Shown here piece after piece: positions 1-8,979 of a stretch of 64,000 bases of DNA. Source of the DNA: Porphyromonas circumdentaria (GTDB lineage: Bacteria; Bacteroidota; Bacteroidia; Bacteroidales; Porphyromonadaceae). The position numbers were made by a program, and so were the translations under genes. Under the pieces are notes generated by a model. It saw nothing but the letters and a program-made list of their open reading frames with translations. It had not been told where the DNA came from and did no database searches. Each line of letters opens with the position of its first letter. Positions within the stretch are counted from its first letter, which is position 1. The DNA lies in contig NZ_FUXE01000012.1 in NCBI RefSeq assembly GCF_900167105.1, forward strand, positions 1-64,000, in the 5' to 3' direction.

Positions 1-789
1 ATGAATTGGAAGAAGCTCCAAGGGATAGCCTGTGAATTTATCCAAGCGATGAAATTGCAGGAGCATCAGGTGGTAGCCGTTACGCATAAGGATACCGACA
101 ATCTGCACATTCATATCATTGCCAATCGGATGAGTATGAACGGGGCGGTTTATGATACGACCTTTGTAAGTAACAAGGCAGCACGAGTGGCAGAAGAGCT
201 GAGTCGCAAACACGGTCTGACGATTGCCAATGAGATACGGGCAGAAAAACGCTATCAAAAGCCGAGAGCCAATCAGACACGGGAGGCGAGCAGGGAGAAA
301 CTGCGCACAATGGCTTATGGACTGTTGGGAAAGTATGCGAATGGCGGACTGAATGGCTACGCATCCTTTCGATATGATTTGAGACGACAAGGTGTAATCG
401 TGGAACAGATGACGAACAAGAAAGGTAGCATCTATGGACTGAAGTTTCATTTTGAGGGGCAGACTTTCAAGGCTTCGGAAATAGGACGAGAGTTTGGATA
501 TAACTCGCTGCTGAAACAATTCGGGCTGTCCTATGCTGCTCCCTATCACTCTTCTGTTCCAATTTATCAGACGAAAAGCCCTTTACAAGAAGAAAAGCGA
601 CAGCCAACACCAAGTCCTGAACCAAGCCTTGTTGAGAGCGTAGTGGATGTTGTTGCCGAAGGGATTGCATCGGGTGTTGGCGGTCTGTTGGACTTCCAAG
701 TCCACGGAGAAGATTATGCCGAGACCGCCTTCCAGCGGAGACTGCGCCACGAAGCCAACAAGAGAAAGAAACGAGGACGAAGGATGTAG
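1..789 (+). CDS. Relaxase/mobilization nuclease, 5' truncated by window edge
   Basis: Relaxase of a mobilizable or conjugative element; such proteins nick DNA at oriT and lead it into a recipient. The visible 262 residues contain the metal-binding three-histidine signature (H29, D31, D33, H36, H38 in the stretch THKDTDNLHIHI), typical of Bacteroides relaxases. The catalytic tyrosine region normally lies upstream and is not visible, so the ATG at base 1 is probably an internal methionine and the gene is partial. The C-terminal third is poorly conserved and ends in a basic tail. No partner Mob protein follows it, so this looks like the edge of an element. Family call is firm; completeness is unknown. 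Confidence 0.8.
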   Translation: MNWKKLQGIACEFIQAMKLQEHQVVAVTHKDTDNLHIHIIANRMSMNGAVYDTTFVSNKAARVAEELSRKHGLTIANEIRAEKRYQKPRANQTREASREKLRTMAYGLLGKYANGGLNGYASFRYDLRRQGVIVEQMTNKKGSIYGLKFHFEGQTFKASEIGREFGYNSLLKQFGLSYAAPYHSSVPIYQTKSPLQEEKRQPTPSPEPSLVESVVDVVAEGIASGVGGLLDFQVHGEDYAETAFQRRLRHEANKRKKRGRRM

Positions 790-1096
790 GAAACAGAATG
801 TTCGCCTTTCATCAATCTCACAAGACGCAAAACTCACAGCCGAAGAGTAAAAAGGAGATGATACGACTGGTCGCACCTCAAAAAAGAAAATCACGAAAGA
901 ATGCTCACTTTCGCTCGCAAATCTGTACCTTTGCAAGTGATAATAGTGAGCGTTCTTTGGTTATTCAAAACAATGTGCCTCAAAGCACTCCGCTCATTTC
1001 TAAATCGTTACCTATTCATCTATCTCCCAAAGATAACACTCTACTCCTCAGTAAGATAGTTCGCAAGCAAAAAATCGCATTGCAATCTTAATATAC

Positions 1097-1148
1097 ATAT
1101 ACGCAACTTAAATATATATATATTCAATCTACAAATATATATACGCAA
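1097..1148. repeat. AT-rich palindromic repeat array, 21-bp period
   Basis: Three successive units share ATATAcgCAA or ATATAttCAA, with the CAA-preceding C at 1104, 1125 and 1146, so the period is exactly 21 bp. Each unit is close to palindromic. Similar AT-rich arrays occur at 50446-50518 and 52591-52652. The function is unknown. Confidence 0.6.
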
Positions 1149-1428
1149 TTTGCGTATAAACTTTAAGTATAATGCTTATAAGGTTTACCCTTGTAGGTCA
1201 AGAGTTTTTCCTGCAATGCTTATAACTTTTAGCCGTAGGGGGCGAATAGATACCCCTATACCATCGTTTCATTTCCCTCTACGATTCTCTGCTTGAAGAG
1301 GAAGTCAAAACATTTTTAGCGATATGGATTGGGACAGCCAACAAAGAAATTGAGGTAAAAGAGAGGCAGTATAAGTAGTATTCTTCGAACTGTTATAATC
1401 AACAGAGCGTTACACGGGTAAAAAATTA

Positions 1429-1436
1429 TACTTTTG
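1429..1436 (+). promoter_or_regulatory. Bacteroidota -7 box upstream of tRNA-Arg
   Basis: TActTTTG matches the Bacteroidota -7 consensus TAnnTTTG exactly and lies 41 bp before the tRNA. There is no clear TTTG at the -33 position. It is the likely promoter of the tRNA. Confidence 0.45.
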
Positions 1437-1477
1437 TAGAGTATTTCCCTCTTAGAAAGCATGGGAAACTCTCATTA

Positions 1478-1551
1478 GGCTCGGTAGCTTAGCTGAATAG
1501 AGCGTCAGATTCCGGTTCTGAAGGTCGTGGGTTTGAATCCCACCCGAGTCA
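1478..1551 (+). tRNA. tRNA-Arg(CCG)
   Basis: This is a complete cloverleaf. The 7-bp acceptor stem GGCTCGG pairs with CCGAGTC (one G-T pair), followed by discriminator A at 1551. The anticodon stem TCAGA/TCTGA encloses the loop TTCCGGT, placing anticodon CCG at 1512-1514. The T-loop GTTTGAATCC is canonical. CCA is not encoded. The gene sits beside the end of a mobile element, although the element is on the 5' side, which is not the usual side for tRNA-targeting integrases. Confidence 0.93.
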
Positions 1552-1616
1552 CTTCTCTCGATAATGGTAAAGTGCAACCCGTAGTACGTAGATACGACAA
1601 CTTTTCAACAACCACT

Positions 1617-1790
1617 ATGAAAGGCATCATCTCCTATACCATAGCATCTCTTTTGCTACTGCTGCTCCTCCTAATCCCTACCTTCTGGAAAGTGTATGCG
1701 TGGCACACTGCCGTGGCAATCACAGTAGGATGTATCCTGTCCGATATAGTAGGACGAAGGATTATACGCCGTAGCAACAAGAAGAGATAG
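1617..1790 (+). CDS. Small membrane protein, 57 aa, unknown function
   Basis: An unrecognised 57-residue protein. Two hydrophobic helices are visible, roughly residues 4-22 (a run of leucines) and 27-45, ending in a basic tail rich in Arg and Lys, so the C-terminus is probably cytoplasmic. The open frame extends upstream to 1527 through the tRNA end. I chose the ATG at 1617 because the hydrophobic segment starts right after it and the upstream codons overlap the tRNA-Arg 3' end. It could be a chance ORF, but its composition is membrane-like. Confidence 0.45.
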   Translation: MKGIISYTIASLLLLLLLLIPTFWKVYAWHTAVAITVGCILSDIVGRRIIRRSNKKR

Positions 1791-1869
1791 CCACCTTTAC
1801 AACGAGACCGTTCGCTCTCGCCCCCACTCTACCCTATTCAAAGCGTTGTATCTGCCCTCAATAAGGAGA

Positions 1870-2784
1870 TCAGAGTCGCTTGCGTTTGCGCCAAACTTCC
1901 CAAGCATAGGCTATCTTGCCTGAGAGCGATATGATAAGCACAGAGCATATAATAAGCCCTATACCCAAAAGGTGCATAGGCGTTAGAGGCTCGTCGAAAA
2001 CCAATATCCCTATTACTACGGCAGTGAGGGGTTCGAGAGCACCCAAGACCGAACTAAGGGTAGAGCCACAGAGCTTTACAGCCTCTACGAGCATTATGTT
2101 TGCCACAACGGTGGATAGGATAGCCAAAAGTAGCATCCATCCCCAACCTTTTGCATCGGGTATTAGCTGTATTCCTCCCCAGAAATAGGCGATAATGAGG
2201 AAACCTATACCACAGAAAAGCAAGGCATAAAAGGAGAGCTTGATGTTGTTCATGTGCTGTAATACGCTCTTATTCACTATCACCATGTAGGAAGCATAGG
2301 CCAATCCCGTAATAGCTACGATAAGAAATCCGCCGAAAGGTATGGGCTCTGCACCGCTCCCTATACCCGTGATGAAGATAACGCCCACAAAAGCGAGTAT
2401 TATGGCTATCATCACAAGCAATGTCGGTCGCTGACCATAGAAGACAAAGAGCAATAGGATAACATAGATAGGATAGGTGAAATGGATAACCGTAGCAATA
2501 CCCGTAGGCATATAAAGGTAACCCAACTGCAAGCCCATAGCCGAGCAAATGTAGATAAGCCCGAGAGAGATGAGTAAAAAAGCTTCGTAGCGTGTAATCT
2601 TGAAATCTATCTTTTTGCTCCAAAGAATAAGCATTAAAAAGAAAGCCGCCAGAAGAAATCTATACGCGAGTATAGAGGGGGTAAGTATACCCATGGCCAT
2701 AAGAGGCAGGGTAAAGAGGGGTATAAAACCGAAAGATATAGAAGCAGAGGAAGCCATGGCTATACCTCTAATGTGTTGTCCCAT
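1870..2784 (-). CDS. EamA/DMT-family transporter
   Basis: Inner-membrane permease of the drug/metabolite transporter superfamily, 304 aa, about ten hydrophobic segments arranged as two EamA halves. The first half begins at the N-terminal ASISFGFIPLF segment and the second near residue 150. The C-terminal half has the typical LEPLTAVVIGILVFDEPL stretch, and the tail is basic. The substrate cannot be told from sequence; relatives export amino acids or metabolites. It is the last gene of the minus-strand run that begins with lptD, 30 bp after the preceding gene, so it is probably co-transcribed. Confidence 0.85.
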   Translation of the reverse strand: MGQHIRGIAMASSASISFGFIPLFTLPLMAMGILTPSILAYRFLLAAFFLMLILWSKKIDFKITRYEAFLLISLGLIYICSAMGLQLGYLYMPTGIATVIHFTYPIYVILLLFVFYGQRPTLLVMIAIILAFVGVIFITGIGSGAEPIPFGGFLIVAITGLAYASYMVIVNKSVLQHMNNIKLSFYALLFCGIGFLIIAYFWGGIQLIPDAKGWGWMLLLAILSTVVANIMLVEAVKLCGSTLSSVLGALEPLTAVVIGILVFDEPLTPMHLLGIGLIICSVLIISLSGKIAYAWEVWRKRKRL

Positions 2785-2814
2785 GGTAAAAGGTCTGTTT
2801 GGGTGCTTTTTTTC

Positions 2815-3975
2815 TTAATCTTTCAACACCATAAAACAGCTGATTGGTTTATGATCCGATATGCTTGCTTGCTGATCTATATGGCAGTTGTAGGATTCTA
2901 TTTGTTCCGAGTGTAGTATGTGATCTATCCGTACCCCAAAGCGTTTGAATCGGAAAGAGATACCCCAACCGCAGCCAGTGTGGGTGTAAGCATCTACCAG
3001 TTCAGAGGCTATGCGAGAGCGGGCATAGGAGATGGGTGTATCGTTAAAGTCGCCACAGACAATTACGTAGGGTGTTTTACTCTGTGCACAATCGATTGCT
3101 ATGGCATCGGCTTGGGCTGCTCTCCTCTTAAAAGCGGGTGTAAACTTGGCCTTAACTCTATCTTTCAGTCTGATAGGGTCTCCCTCTTTGGCAAGGGTCA
3201 TATATTCGTTGGCATCTTTGTTCGTAAGGTAGAAAGACTCCAAATGCAGGTTATACAACTGTACCTCTTTTCCTTTTACATCGAGCGTGTAAACTACTCC
3301 ACCGTTGAAACGTGAGTCGAGAGGCAAAAGTCGTGTATCTTTTACAGGAAACTTTGAGAGCAACATAAGGCTTGTACCCCTATCTTTCTGTGCAAAGCGC
3401 AGTATAACATAAGGGTACTCGGGGAGATATTTGGCAATATGTCGCATGGAAACATAAGGCGACTTCTTACCCGAAGTGTACGCCTCTTGCAGGCAAATAA
3501 TATCTGCCTTAGACTCTTTCAGGTAGCGCAACGTAGGGTTAGGCTCTTGCTCTGTATGCTTTATGAAGCCAAAACCATGACAGTTTAGAGAGAGTACCTT
3601 TATAGCTTCTTGCGGTACTTCGCTCTCTTTGCAGTGTAGGGGCATATAGGTTGTAATGCCTCCCCATGTAACGATTAGAAAAAAAAGATTGAAGAAGAAT
3701 CCCTTCCACTGACGTTTTATAAGCCTGTAAAGTAAGAAAAAGCAAATACCCAAGAGTAGAAAGGGAAATCCCATACCCAGAAAAGCAGGGAAAAAGAGCT
3801 GTTCGGGCGATAAAAACATCGAGAGCAAAGCAAGGAGATAAAGTGCCGAAATGAAGAGATTGAGCATCCACGATATCGAATGAAACAGGGTATAGAAGAA
3901 GTTCCATACGGGTGCTCTTTTCTTTCCTTTACGGCTATTTCCTCTACGCAATACACTCATCGGATTTTTATCCAT
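2815..3975 (-). CDS. Membrane-anchored endonuclease/exonuclease/phosphatase family protein
   Basis: 386 aa. Three hydrophobic segments in the first about 115 residues anchor the protein, followed by a complete EEP (DNase I-like) fold. Visible catalytic motifs are LSLNCHGFGF (Asn), CLQEAY (metal-binding Glu), CGDFNDTP (Asp/Asn) and the terminal SDHKPI (Asp/His). The family hydrolyses phosphodiester or phosphomonoester bonds in DNA, phosphoinositides or sphingolipids. The Bacteroidota members with N-terminal helices have no settled substrate. It lies 13 bp after a rhomboid gene in the same operon. A downstream ATG (residue 6) is a possible alternative start. Confidence 0.85.
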   Translation of the reverse strand: MDKNPMSVLRRGNSRKGKKRAPVWNFFYTLFHSISWMLNLFISALYLLALLSMFLSPEQLFFPAFLGMGFPFLLLGICFFLLYRLIKRQWKGFFFNLFFLIVTWGGITTYMPLHCKESEVPQEAIKVLSLNCHGFGFIKHTEQEPNPTLRYLKESKADIICLQEAYTSGKKSPYVSMRHIAKYLPEYPYVILRFAQKDRGTSLMLLSKFPVKDTRLLPLDSRFNGGVVYTLDVKGKEVQLYNLHLESFYLTNKDANEYMTLAKEGDPIRLKDRVKAKFTPAFKRRAAQADAIAIDCAQSKTPYVIVCGDFNDTPISYARSRIASELVDAYTHTGCGWGISFRFKRFGVRIDHILHSEQIESYNCHIDQQASISDHKPISCFMVLKD

Positions 3976-3988
3976 ACAAGTACTCTGT

Positions 3989-4891
3989 TTAGCGTTCTTC
4001 CTCTGTTTTTTGAAAAAGTACGTTGCGCTCCTCTTGGGTTAGTGCTGAGTAACCCGAGCGTTTAACCTTTTCCAAAACAGCCTCCATGGTAACTCCCTTT
4101 TTATCGTTTGAAGTCTCTTTTGGAGCAGATGCCTTATCTCTTTTTTTACGAACCGAAGATCTCTTTCCAGAGACGAAAAGAGGTTTTGAAAAGAGGTTAA
4201 CGAGCCAATCTATCGCCTTTCCTATCCCCTGGGTTATATCCACCCCCTTAGTTCGCAGCAATCCCCCAAAGAGCATCCCCGTGAGTATGCCGCCCAAATG
4301 CGCTATCGTACCGCCCAAATTCTCCTCACCATTGAGGAGGAGTATTATACATACGATTATGATAGATAGGTTTTTGTAACTGATAGAGCTTACTATAAAG
4401 AAAGGCCTGCGCTGACGAGGTGCATACATACCTATGGCACTTATCAAACTTAAGAGAGAGGCAGAGGCTCCATAGAGTGGCAGGTGCAATTTATAAATAC
4501 CTATCAGCTCCATCAATTCAAAAGTAAGAGGATAAAAAAGACCTCCTATTATCCCCGAAAGTACATATAGTCCTATCGTCTGTCGGTAACTGAAAAAACG
4601 AGCAAACTCTCTACCAAAAAAGTAGAGCAGTATCATATTGACCAAAAGATGCCCTACACTATTATGAAACCACATATAGGTGATAAGCGTCCACGGCCTT
4701 AGCAGTACCACCTGTAAACTACCGCTCAAAGAGAGGTAAGGATCGAGAAAGTAGCGGCTACCCCACCCTGCCAAAGCAAAAAGCCCCGAAACCAACCAAT
4801 ACAGCATAGAGAGCAAAAGGGATATTACCACCAGCTTTTGTACAGCCGTGGTAGTACGCCACCTGCCTATAAGTAGCCTTTTTCTAAACAT
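3989..4891 (-). CDS. Rhomboid-family intramembrane serine protease (second copy)
   Basis: 300 aa multi-pass protein. Catalytic dyad candidates are Ser143 in GASAS and His198 in AHLGG; the HN-x3-H-x3-N stretch of transmembrane segment 2 is visible at residues 76-85. The residue after the catalytic serine is Ala where most rhomboids have Gly (GxSG). Residues 225-300 form a charged cytoplasmic tail rich in Lys, Glu and Ser, absent from the neighbouring paralogue. Its start overlaps the end of the upstream rhomboid gene by 8 bp, so the two are translationally coupled. Known rhomboids cleave transmembrane substrates; the target here is unknown. Confidence 0.88.
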   Translation of the reverse strand: MFRKRLLIGRWRTTTAVQKLVVISLLLSMLYWLVSGLFALAGWGSRYFLDPYLSLSGSLQVVLLRPWTLITYMWFHNSVGHLLVNMILLYFFGREFARFFSYRQTIGLYVLSGIIGGLFYPLTFELMELIGIYKLHLPLYGASASLLSLISAIGMYAPRQRRPFFIVSSISYKNLSIIIVCIILLLNGEENLGGTIAHLGGILTGMLFGGLLRTKGVDITQGIGKAIDWLVNLFSKPLFVSGKRSSVRKKRDKASAPKETSNDKKGVTMEAVLEKVKRSGYSALTQEERNVLFQKTEEER

Positions 4892-5618
4892 AGGGTCTAT
4901 CTATATATCCTTTTTTACGCCAGAGAAGAATCAGAACAATACCCCCTATCATTCCTCCCAAGTGAGCAAAATGCGCAATACCATCATTTGTACCCGAGAT
5001 ACCGAGGAAGAGTTCTACCAATCCGTAAATAGCGACAAAATACTTTGCCTTGATCGGTATCGGTATAAACATCATATAGATAGAAGCGTTTGGGAAAAGC
5101 ATACCGAAAGCAAGCAATAACCCAAAAACCGAACCCGAAGCACCTATCGTAAGCACTCTATTGAGGAAAGAGGTAGCAAGCATCTGGCCTCCCTCTGAAA
5201 AAGTAACGATGGTTGCCCCCGATGCTACTATATCATGAAGCTCTGTGTACCAGAATATCTGCTGTGTAAGAGCTGCCGTAAGGGCACAAACGATATAGAA
5301 AGTGAGAAATCGGCTCCTACCCCAGAGGCGTTCTATGGCACCTCCGAACATGAAGAGAGAGAACATATTGAAGAAAAGGTGCGCTATGGAAGACTCATCA
5401 TGCAGGAAAGCATAGGTAACAAACTGCCACAGGCGAAACTGTTCTGCCTCGAAGTAATGAAGCCCAAACATATTGGCAAGATTAAAACCCAAGCGTCCGA
5501 AGACGAATTGTGCAAACCACACTAAAGCATTTATTATGATAAGGTTGAGCGTTACAGGAGGTAAAAACTGTTTCAAACGCTCATAGAAGTTTCTATTATC
5601 ATAGTTGTAATAATTCAT
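4884..5618 (-). CDS. Rhomboid-family intramembrane serine protease (first copy)
   Basis: 244 aa, six or seven membrane segments. It has the classical GASGS motif (Ser161) and the His in FAHLGG (His219), with the conserved HLFFNMFSLFMFG segment near residue 80. This copy has all expected catalytic residues. It follows lptD by 21 bp and overlaps the next rhomboid gene, giving a tandem pair. Rhomboid pairs are common in Bacteroidota near envelope genes; their substrates are not established. Confidence 0.9.
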   Translation of the reverse strand: MNYYNYDNRNFYERLKQFLPPVTLNLIIINALVWFAQFVFGRLGFNLANMFGLHYFEAEQFRLWQFVTYAFLHDESSIAHLFFNMFSLFMFGGAIERLWGRSRFLTFYIVCALTAALTQQIFWYTELHDIVASGATIVTFSEGGQMLATSFLNRVLTIGASGSVFGLLLAFGMLFPNASIYMMFIPIPIKAKYFVAIYGLVELFLGISGTNDGIAHFAHLGGMIGGIVLILLWRKKGYIDRPYV

Positions 5619-5639
5619 ACGCTTCTTCTCTTTTTATCG

Positions 5640-8600
5640 TTAATACCATGTATTTCTTGCGCCACCTGTATAGATACTCGTCTGTTGGTACTTCAAATCC
5701 TTCAACAAACTCGATTTTACACCTATAGTTACGCTGTATGATTTGTAATAACCTATCGGTATAATACTTGCAGTTAATTGCCAGCAATGGAGATCTCGGG
5801 TTACAGATATGGTCATATTGGTAACCTTTTTGAGATCGAAATTATAGTTGGCATCGAACATAAACGCCCAGTTTTTTGTCGGTTTTATATCACCTCTAAA
5901 GCTCAAGTTATGGGTTAATTTATAGCGATACTCCTTTTTATGAATGTCAAAGTTAGCATGATCGTAACCAAGATTCATACTGTAATTGAATGAAAAGTTC
6001 CAAGGAAAGTTCCATACCAGATAGCCATCATCATCTACTTCTTGGTCTCCAAAAGGCGAACTGCTTCCTCGCCGACCAAAGCTTCTACTACTCTTGTCGA
6101 CAGCTTCCTTAGAGGGTAATGCAGGTTGATTAGAATCGGGAGTATCGGTTTTATTGGACATATCTGAAGTAACCTCCTCCTCTTTATTCTTATTGAGTAG
6201 TTTATCAATGAAGGCTGCTATCTTCTTTCCCGTTTGATTATTAAATGTGTAACTGAAACCTGTACCCGTACCAATGAGGCGACCAAACCCTTTTCCATTG
6301 AAAATACGAAGTTTATCTACTCTTCTTGGTATAACCCTACCCGATTCGTCTATAGAATAATCGTAGAGATAGGTATCGAACGTACCATTAAGACGAAGTA
6401 CAAATTTCTCCGATAGACGAAGTGCCAAAGTAGCATTGATATTGGTCCATTTGAATGAATCGGCCATCATATTGTACCCGATATTCCAATCGAACTGGTC
6501 GATAAGGCTAATCTTTTTGAATCCTTCGCCCACAGTATCTCTGTTGTCCCTCAACTTCATTTCGAGGTTGTTGGCAAAGTTAAAGTTGATATACCCAGAT
6601 TTGTCTCTACCTGGTACCCCAAACATATTGCGTCTGAAAGGCGAATAAATCTCCTCTCTATCTACTCCGTTTTTGTCTTTATAGTGGAGCTTTTTATAGT
6701 ATCCGAGCGAGGGATCCCCGAAATCGGGTGTGTAGCTAAAAGAGACCGAGGGTGTAACACGGTGGCGTATCATCTGTACTTTATCGCCGAATATCTTCCA
6801 TGGCTTAAAGAAACCATATAGTGTAGTAGAGGTAGAGAGTGAAGCACTATAATCGTGTATATGGTAGAAACCAAATGTTGTGTCGGCATCTATCACACGC
6901 CCTGTTGCATCGTCCCACCTGCGCCCTATCTTTCTGGTGTACCAACGTGCATTGTAGTTGAACGAAGGGGTTACTTTGATATAATCAAAAAGGTCAAACG
7001 AAGCCGATACTGGTATCCTATGTTGCATACCGTTATTCCAATCCCTTATAAGATTCGATTGCAATATCTTGTCCTCTTTGGTTACTATGTTGTTACGGAA
7101 AGAGCCACTATAACTGAGCGAAATCTTCTCATACCAACGCTCTTTGCCTACTCTTTTCTTACGTTTGAACGGATATATGGTACTTAACGATACCGAGAGG
7201 TTGGGCAGAGATACCGACAGCGTAGAGTCGCTCGAACGCTGGTCTATATTCATAGCAGCGGTGATATTGAGCGGTATGCTATTGAAACGACGCGAATAAC
7301 TTATACTCGAACCCTTAGTATTCTGAGCTCTCACGTCGGGATTATACATCGTATTGATAGAGTTGTGGTTGTAACTACTCGTAGAGAAGTTGACACTTGC
7401 CGAGAAAGTACGCAATGGATCGACTTTGCGGTCCTGTGTATGCGACCAATTGATGCTGAAATCTTTTGAGTTGCTATAATCTCCTGGTATCTTCTTATCT
7501 CCTCTAACGGTAGAAACAAAGCTTACATTCACATTACCGCTATACTTGTAACGACGCACATAGTTAGAAGAAGCAGAAACTCCCCATGACCCCAACGTAT
7601 AAATATCTCCCACCACTTTGAGGTCTACATAGTCGTTAATAGCGTAGTAGAAACCTCCTCCTCTGAAGTAGAACCCGCGGTCTAATTCATCTCCATAGGA
7701 GGGAAGAATAATACCCGACGTACGTTTTTCATTGAAAGGAAAGAACCCAAAGGGTAGTCCTATGAGATAGAGCGGTACTCCCCCCATAACCATATAAGCG
7801 GGTCCCGTTACTATATTCTTCTCGGGTACCACTTTGGCTCGTGTAAGGCGAATATAAAAGTGCGGATCGTCATGGTTATCGCAAGTCGTATAACGCCCTC
7901 CTTTGACAAACATGGTATTATCGGGCATACGCATAGACTCTTCACTGGTAAGGAATCCCTCGCCCTGTTGTGTCAAAGCTCCCGTTATATACCCCTTTTC
8001 TGTACGGAAGTTATAGAGCATGGTCTTACTCTCAAACTTCTGATCTCCCTCTGAAAAAGTGGGGTAGGCCATAGGATGCCCCTCCTCATCCAACGTATAT
8101 TGAGCGTAAACCTGCGAGCTATCCGTATTGATGTACATGAAGTTAGATTCCAAATTCATTCTTTGGTAACTAACTTTAGAGGGACCAAAAAAGTAAACCT
8201 TGTTCTGTCCTAATAGTACCACAGAGTCCTGTGCCGAGAAATTTACAATATCCTCCAACACGATAGGTTCTTCGGTAGCAGTCTGTAGACTATCCTCTAC
8301 CACTTCTACTTCTTCGGTAGTAGATGCTATGGCTTCGGGAGCTACTTTCTCTTCTATAAGTTCGTTCGATGTCTGGGTAATGCTGTCTTGTTGGATAACA
8401 TCGGGTGTATCTGAGGGCGGTACAGAATCGGAAACTATAATTTCTCTCCTCTTTTCCTCCCCCGACTTTATAGATGTCATCTGTACACTATCGGTAACGC
8501 TCGTAGGCTGCTCCTCTCTCTTGTCCAAAGAGAGCGTATCGCCTGCTCTGTCGGTAACAAGGGTATCTACAACAGTTTCATAACTTGGCTCTGTAGAGGT

Positions 8601-8702
8601 ATGTAACGAAGTAGTCCGCGTTTTACACGAAACAGCAAAAAGGAGTAAAGCCATCCATAGAAAGAAGAGCTTCACACTACAAAATCTGCATCTACTATAC
8701 AT
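5640..8702 (-). CDS. lptD: LptD-like LPS-assembly outer-membrane protein
   Basis: 1020 aa outer-membrane beta-barrel that would place lipopolysaccharide in the outer leaflet. A hydrophobic signal segment (residues 12-25) ends in AVSCK, which resembles a lipobox. A Ser/Thr/Glu-rich linker follows to about residue 145, then an OstA-like domain (VVLLGQNKVYFFGPSKV onward) and a long barrel with alternating aromatic strands. The conserved TTCDNHDDPHFYI stretch and the terminal region ending ARNTWY are typical of Bacteroidota LptD-like proteins. It is the first gene of the minus-strand run and reads away from the candidate origin. The low-complexity linker is longer than in proteobacterial LptD. 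Confidence 0.85.
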   Translation of the reverse strand: MYSRCRFCSVKLFFLWMALLLFAVSCKTRTTSLHTSTEPSYETVVDTLVTDRAGDTLSLDKREEQPTSVTDSVQMTSIKSGEEKRREIIVSDSVPPSDTPDVIQQDSITQTSNELIEEKVAPEAIASTTEEVEVVEDSLQTATEEPIVLEDIVNFSAQDSVVLLGQNKVYFFGPSKVSYQRMNLESNFMYINTDSSQVYAQYTLDEEGHPMAYPTFSEGDQKFESKTMLYNFRTEKGYITGALTQQGEGFLTSEESMRMPDNTMFVKGGRYTTCDNHDDPHFYIRLTRAKVVPEKNIVTGPAYMVMGGVPLYLIGLPFGFFPFNEKRTSGIILPSYGDELDRGFYFRGGGFYYAINDYVDLKVVGDIYTLGSWGVSASSNYVRRYKYSGNVNVSFVSTVRGDKKIPGDYSNSKDFSINWSHTQDRKVDPLRTFSASVNFSTSSYNHNSINTMYNPDVRAQNTKGSSISYSRRFNSIPLNITAAMNIDQRSSDSTLSVSLPNLSVSLSTIYPFKRKKRVGKERWYEKISLSYSGSFRNNIVTKEDKILQSNLIRDWNNGMQHRIPVSASFDLFDYIKVTPSFNYNARWYTRKIGRRWDDATGRVIDADTTFGFYHIHDYSASLSTSTTLYGFFKPWKIFGDKVQMIRHRVTPSVSFSYTPDFGDPSLGYYKKLHYKDKNGVDREEIYSPFRRNMFGVPGRDKSGYINFNFANNLEMKLRDNRDTVGEGFKKISLIDQFDWNIGYNMMADSFKWTNINATLALRLSEKFVLRLNGTFDTYLYDYSIDESGRVIPRRVDKLRIFNGKGFGRLIGTGTGFSYTFNNQTGKKIAAFIDKLLNKNKEEEVTSDMSNKTDTPDSNQPALPSKEAVDKSSRSFGRRGSSSPFGDQEVDDDGYLVWNFPWNFSFNYSMNLGYDHANFDIHKKEYRYKLTHNLSFRGDIKPTKNWAFMFDANYNFDLKKVTNMTISVTRDLHCWQLTASIIPIGYYKSYSVTIGVKSSLLKDLKYQQTSIYTGGARNTWY

Positions 8703-8724
8703 CTAACCCCTATTACTCTGCGCA

Positions 8725-8732
8725 CAAAGTTA
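8725..8732 (-). promoter_or_regulatory. -7 box upstream of lptD
   Basis: On the minus strand TAacTTTG matches the Bacteroidota -7 consensus, 22 bp before the lptD start codon. No good TTTG is seen 19 bp further upstream. Confidence 0.45.
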
Positions 8733-8901
8733 GTGCTTTCTACGTGAAAAGTATTGCCTCTAAAGGGGTTATTAACAGGAGTAGTAAAAGAAGAGAGAGC
8801 AAGACCTATTGAGAGCTGGGGTATATATCTATCGTATTTCTCTCTATACCCTTTTACTACCCTCTCGAGAAGATATAAAAGTTCCCTATAATCTTTCCCA
8901 A

Positions 8902-8979
8902 AGTTTCCATAGGTCTAAACTCAAGTTAGGACCTATGCAAACTCGAGTTTGTATAGGTGGAAACTAAAGTTTGCACAGG
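8902..8979. repeat. Palindromic repeat array, 22-bp period (AAACTnnAGTTT class)
   Basis: AAACT occurs at 8917, 8939 and 8961, and AGTT(T) at 8902, 8924, 8946 and 8968, so units recur at exactly 22 bp. Each unit is a palindromic core AAACTnnAGTTT followed by a spacer such as GCACAGGAGC. Related arrays lie at 28623-28672 and 41829-41918. Confidence 0.65.

Larger units (their letters stand above)
790..1477. other. Gene-poor gap between relaxase and tRNA-Arg
   Basis: I see no convincing gene in this 688-bp gap. It holds an isolated TAccTTTG promoter-like box at 926-933, an AT-rich array of palindromic 21-bp units at 1097-1148, two copies of AATGCTTATAA (1171-1181 and 1215-1225), and a small hairpin with arms TAGGGG and CCCCTA near 1236-1257. 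The junction between the mobile element and the chromosome probably lies here, but I could not define an attachment site. Confidence 0.5.

Noticed and set aside
798-1091. Plus-strand open frame of 97 codons after the relaxase
   Set aside because: Composition is Lys/Ser/Gln rich with no domain, it covers a -7 box, and it ends at the AT-rich array. It looks like chance.
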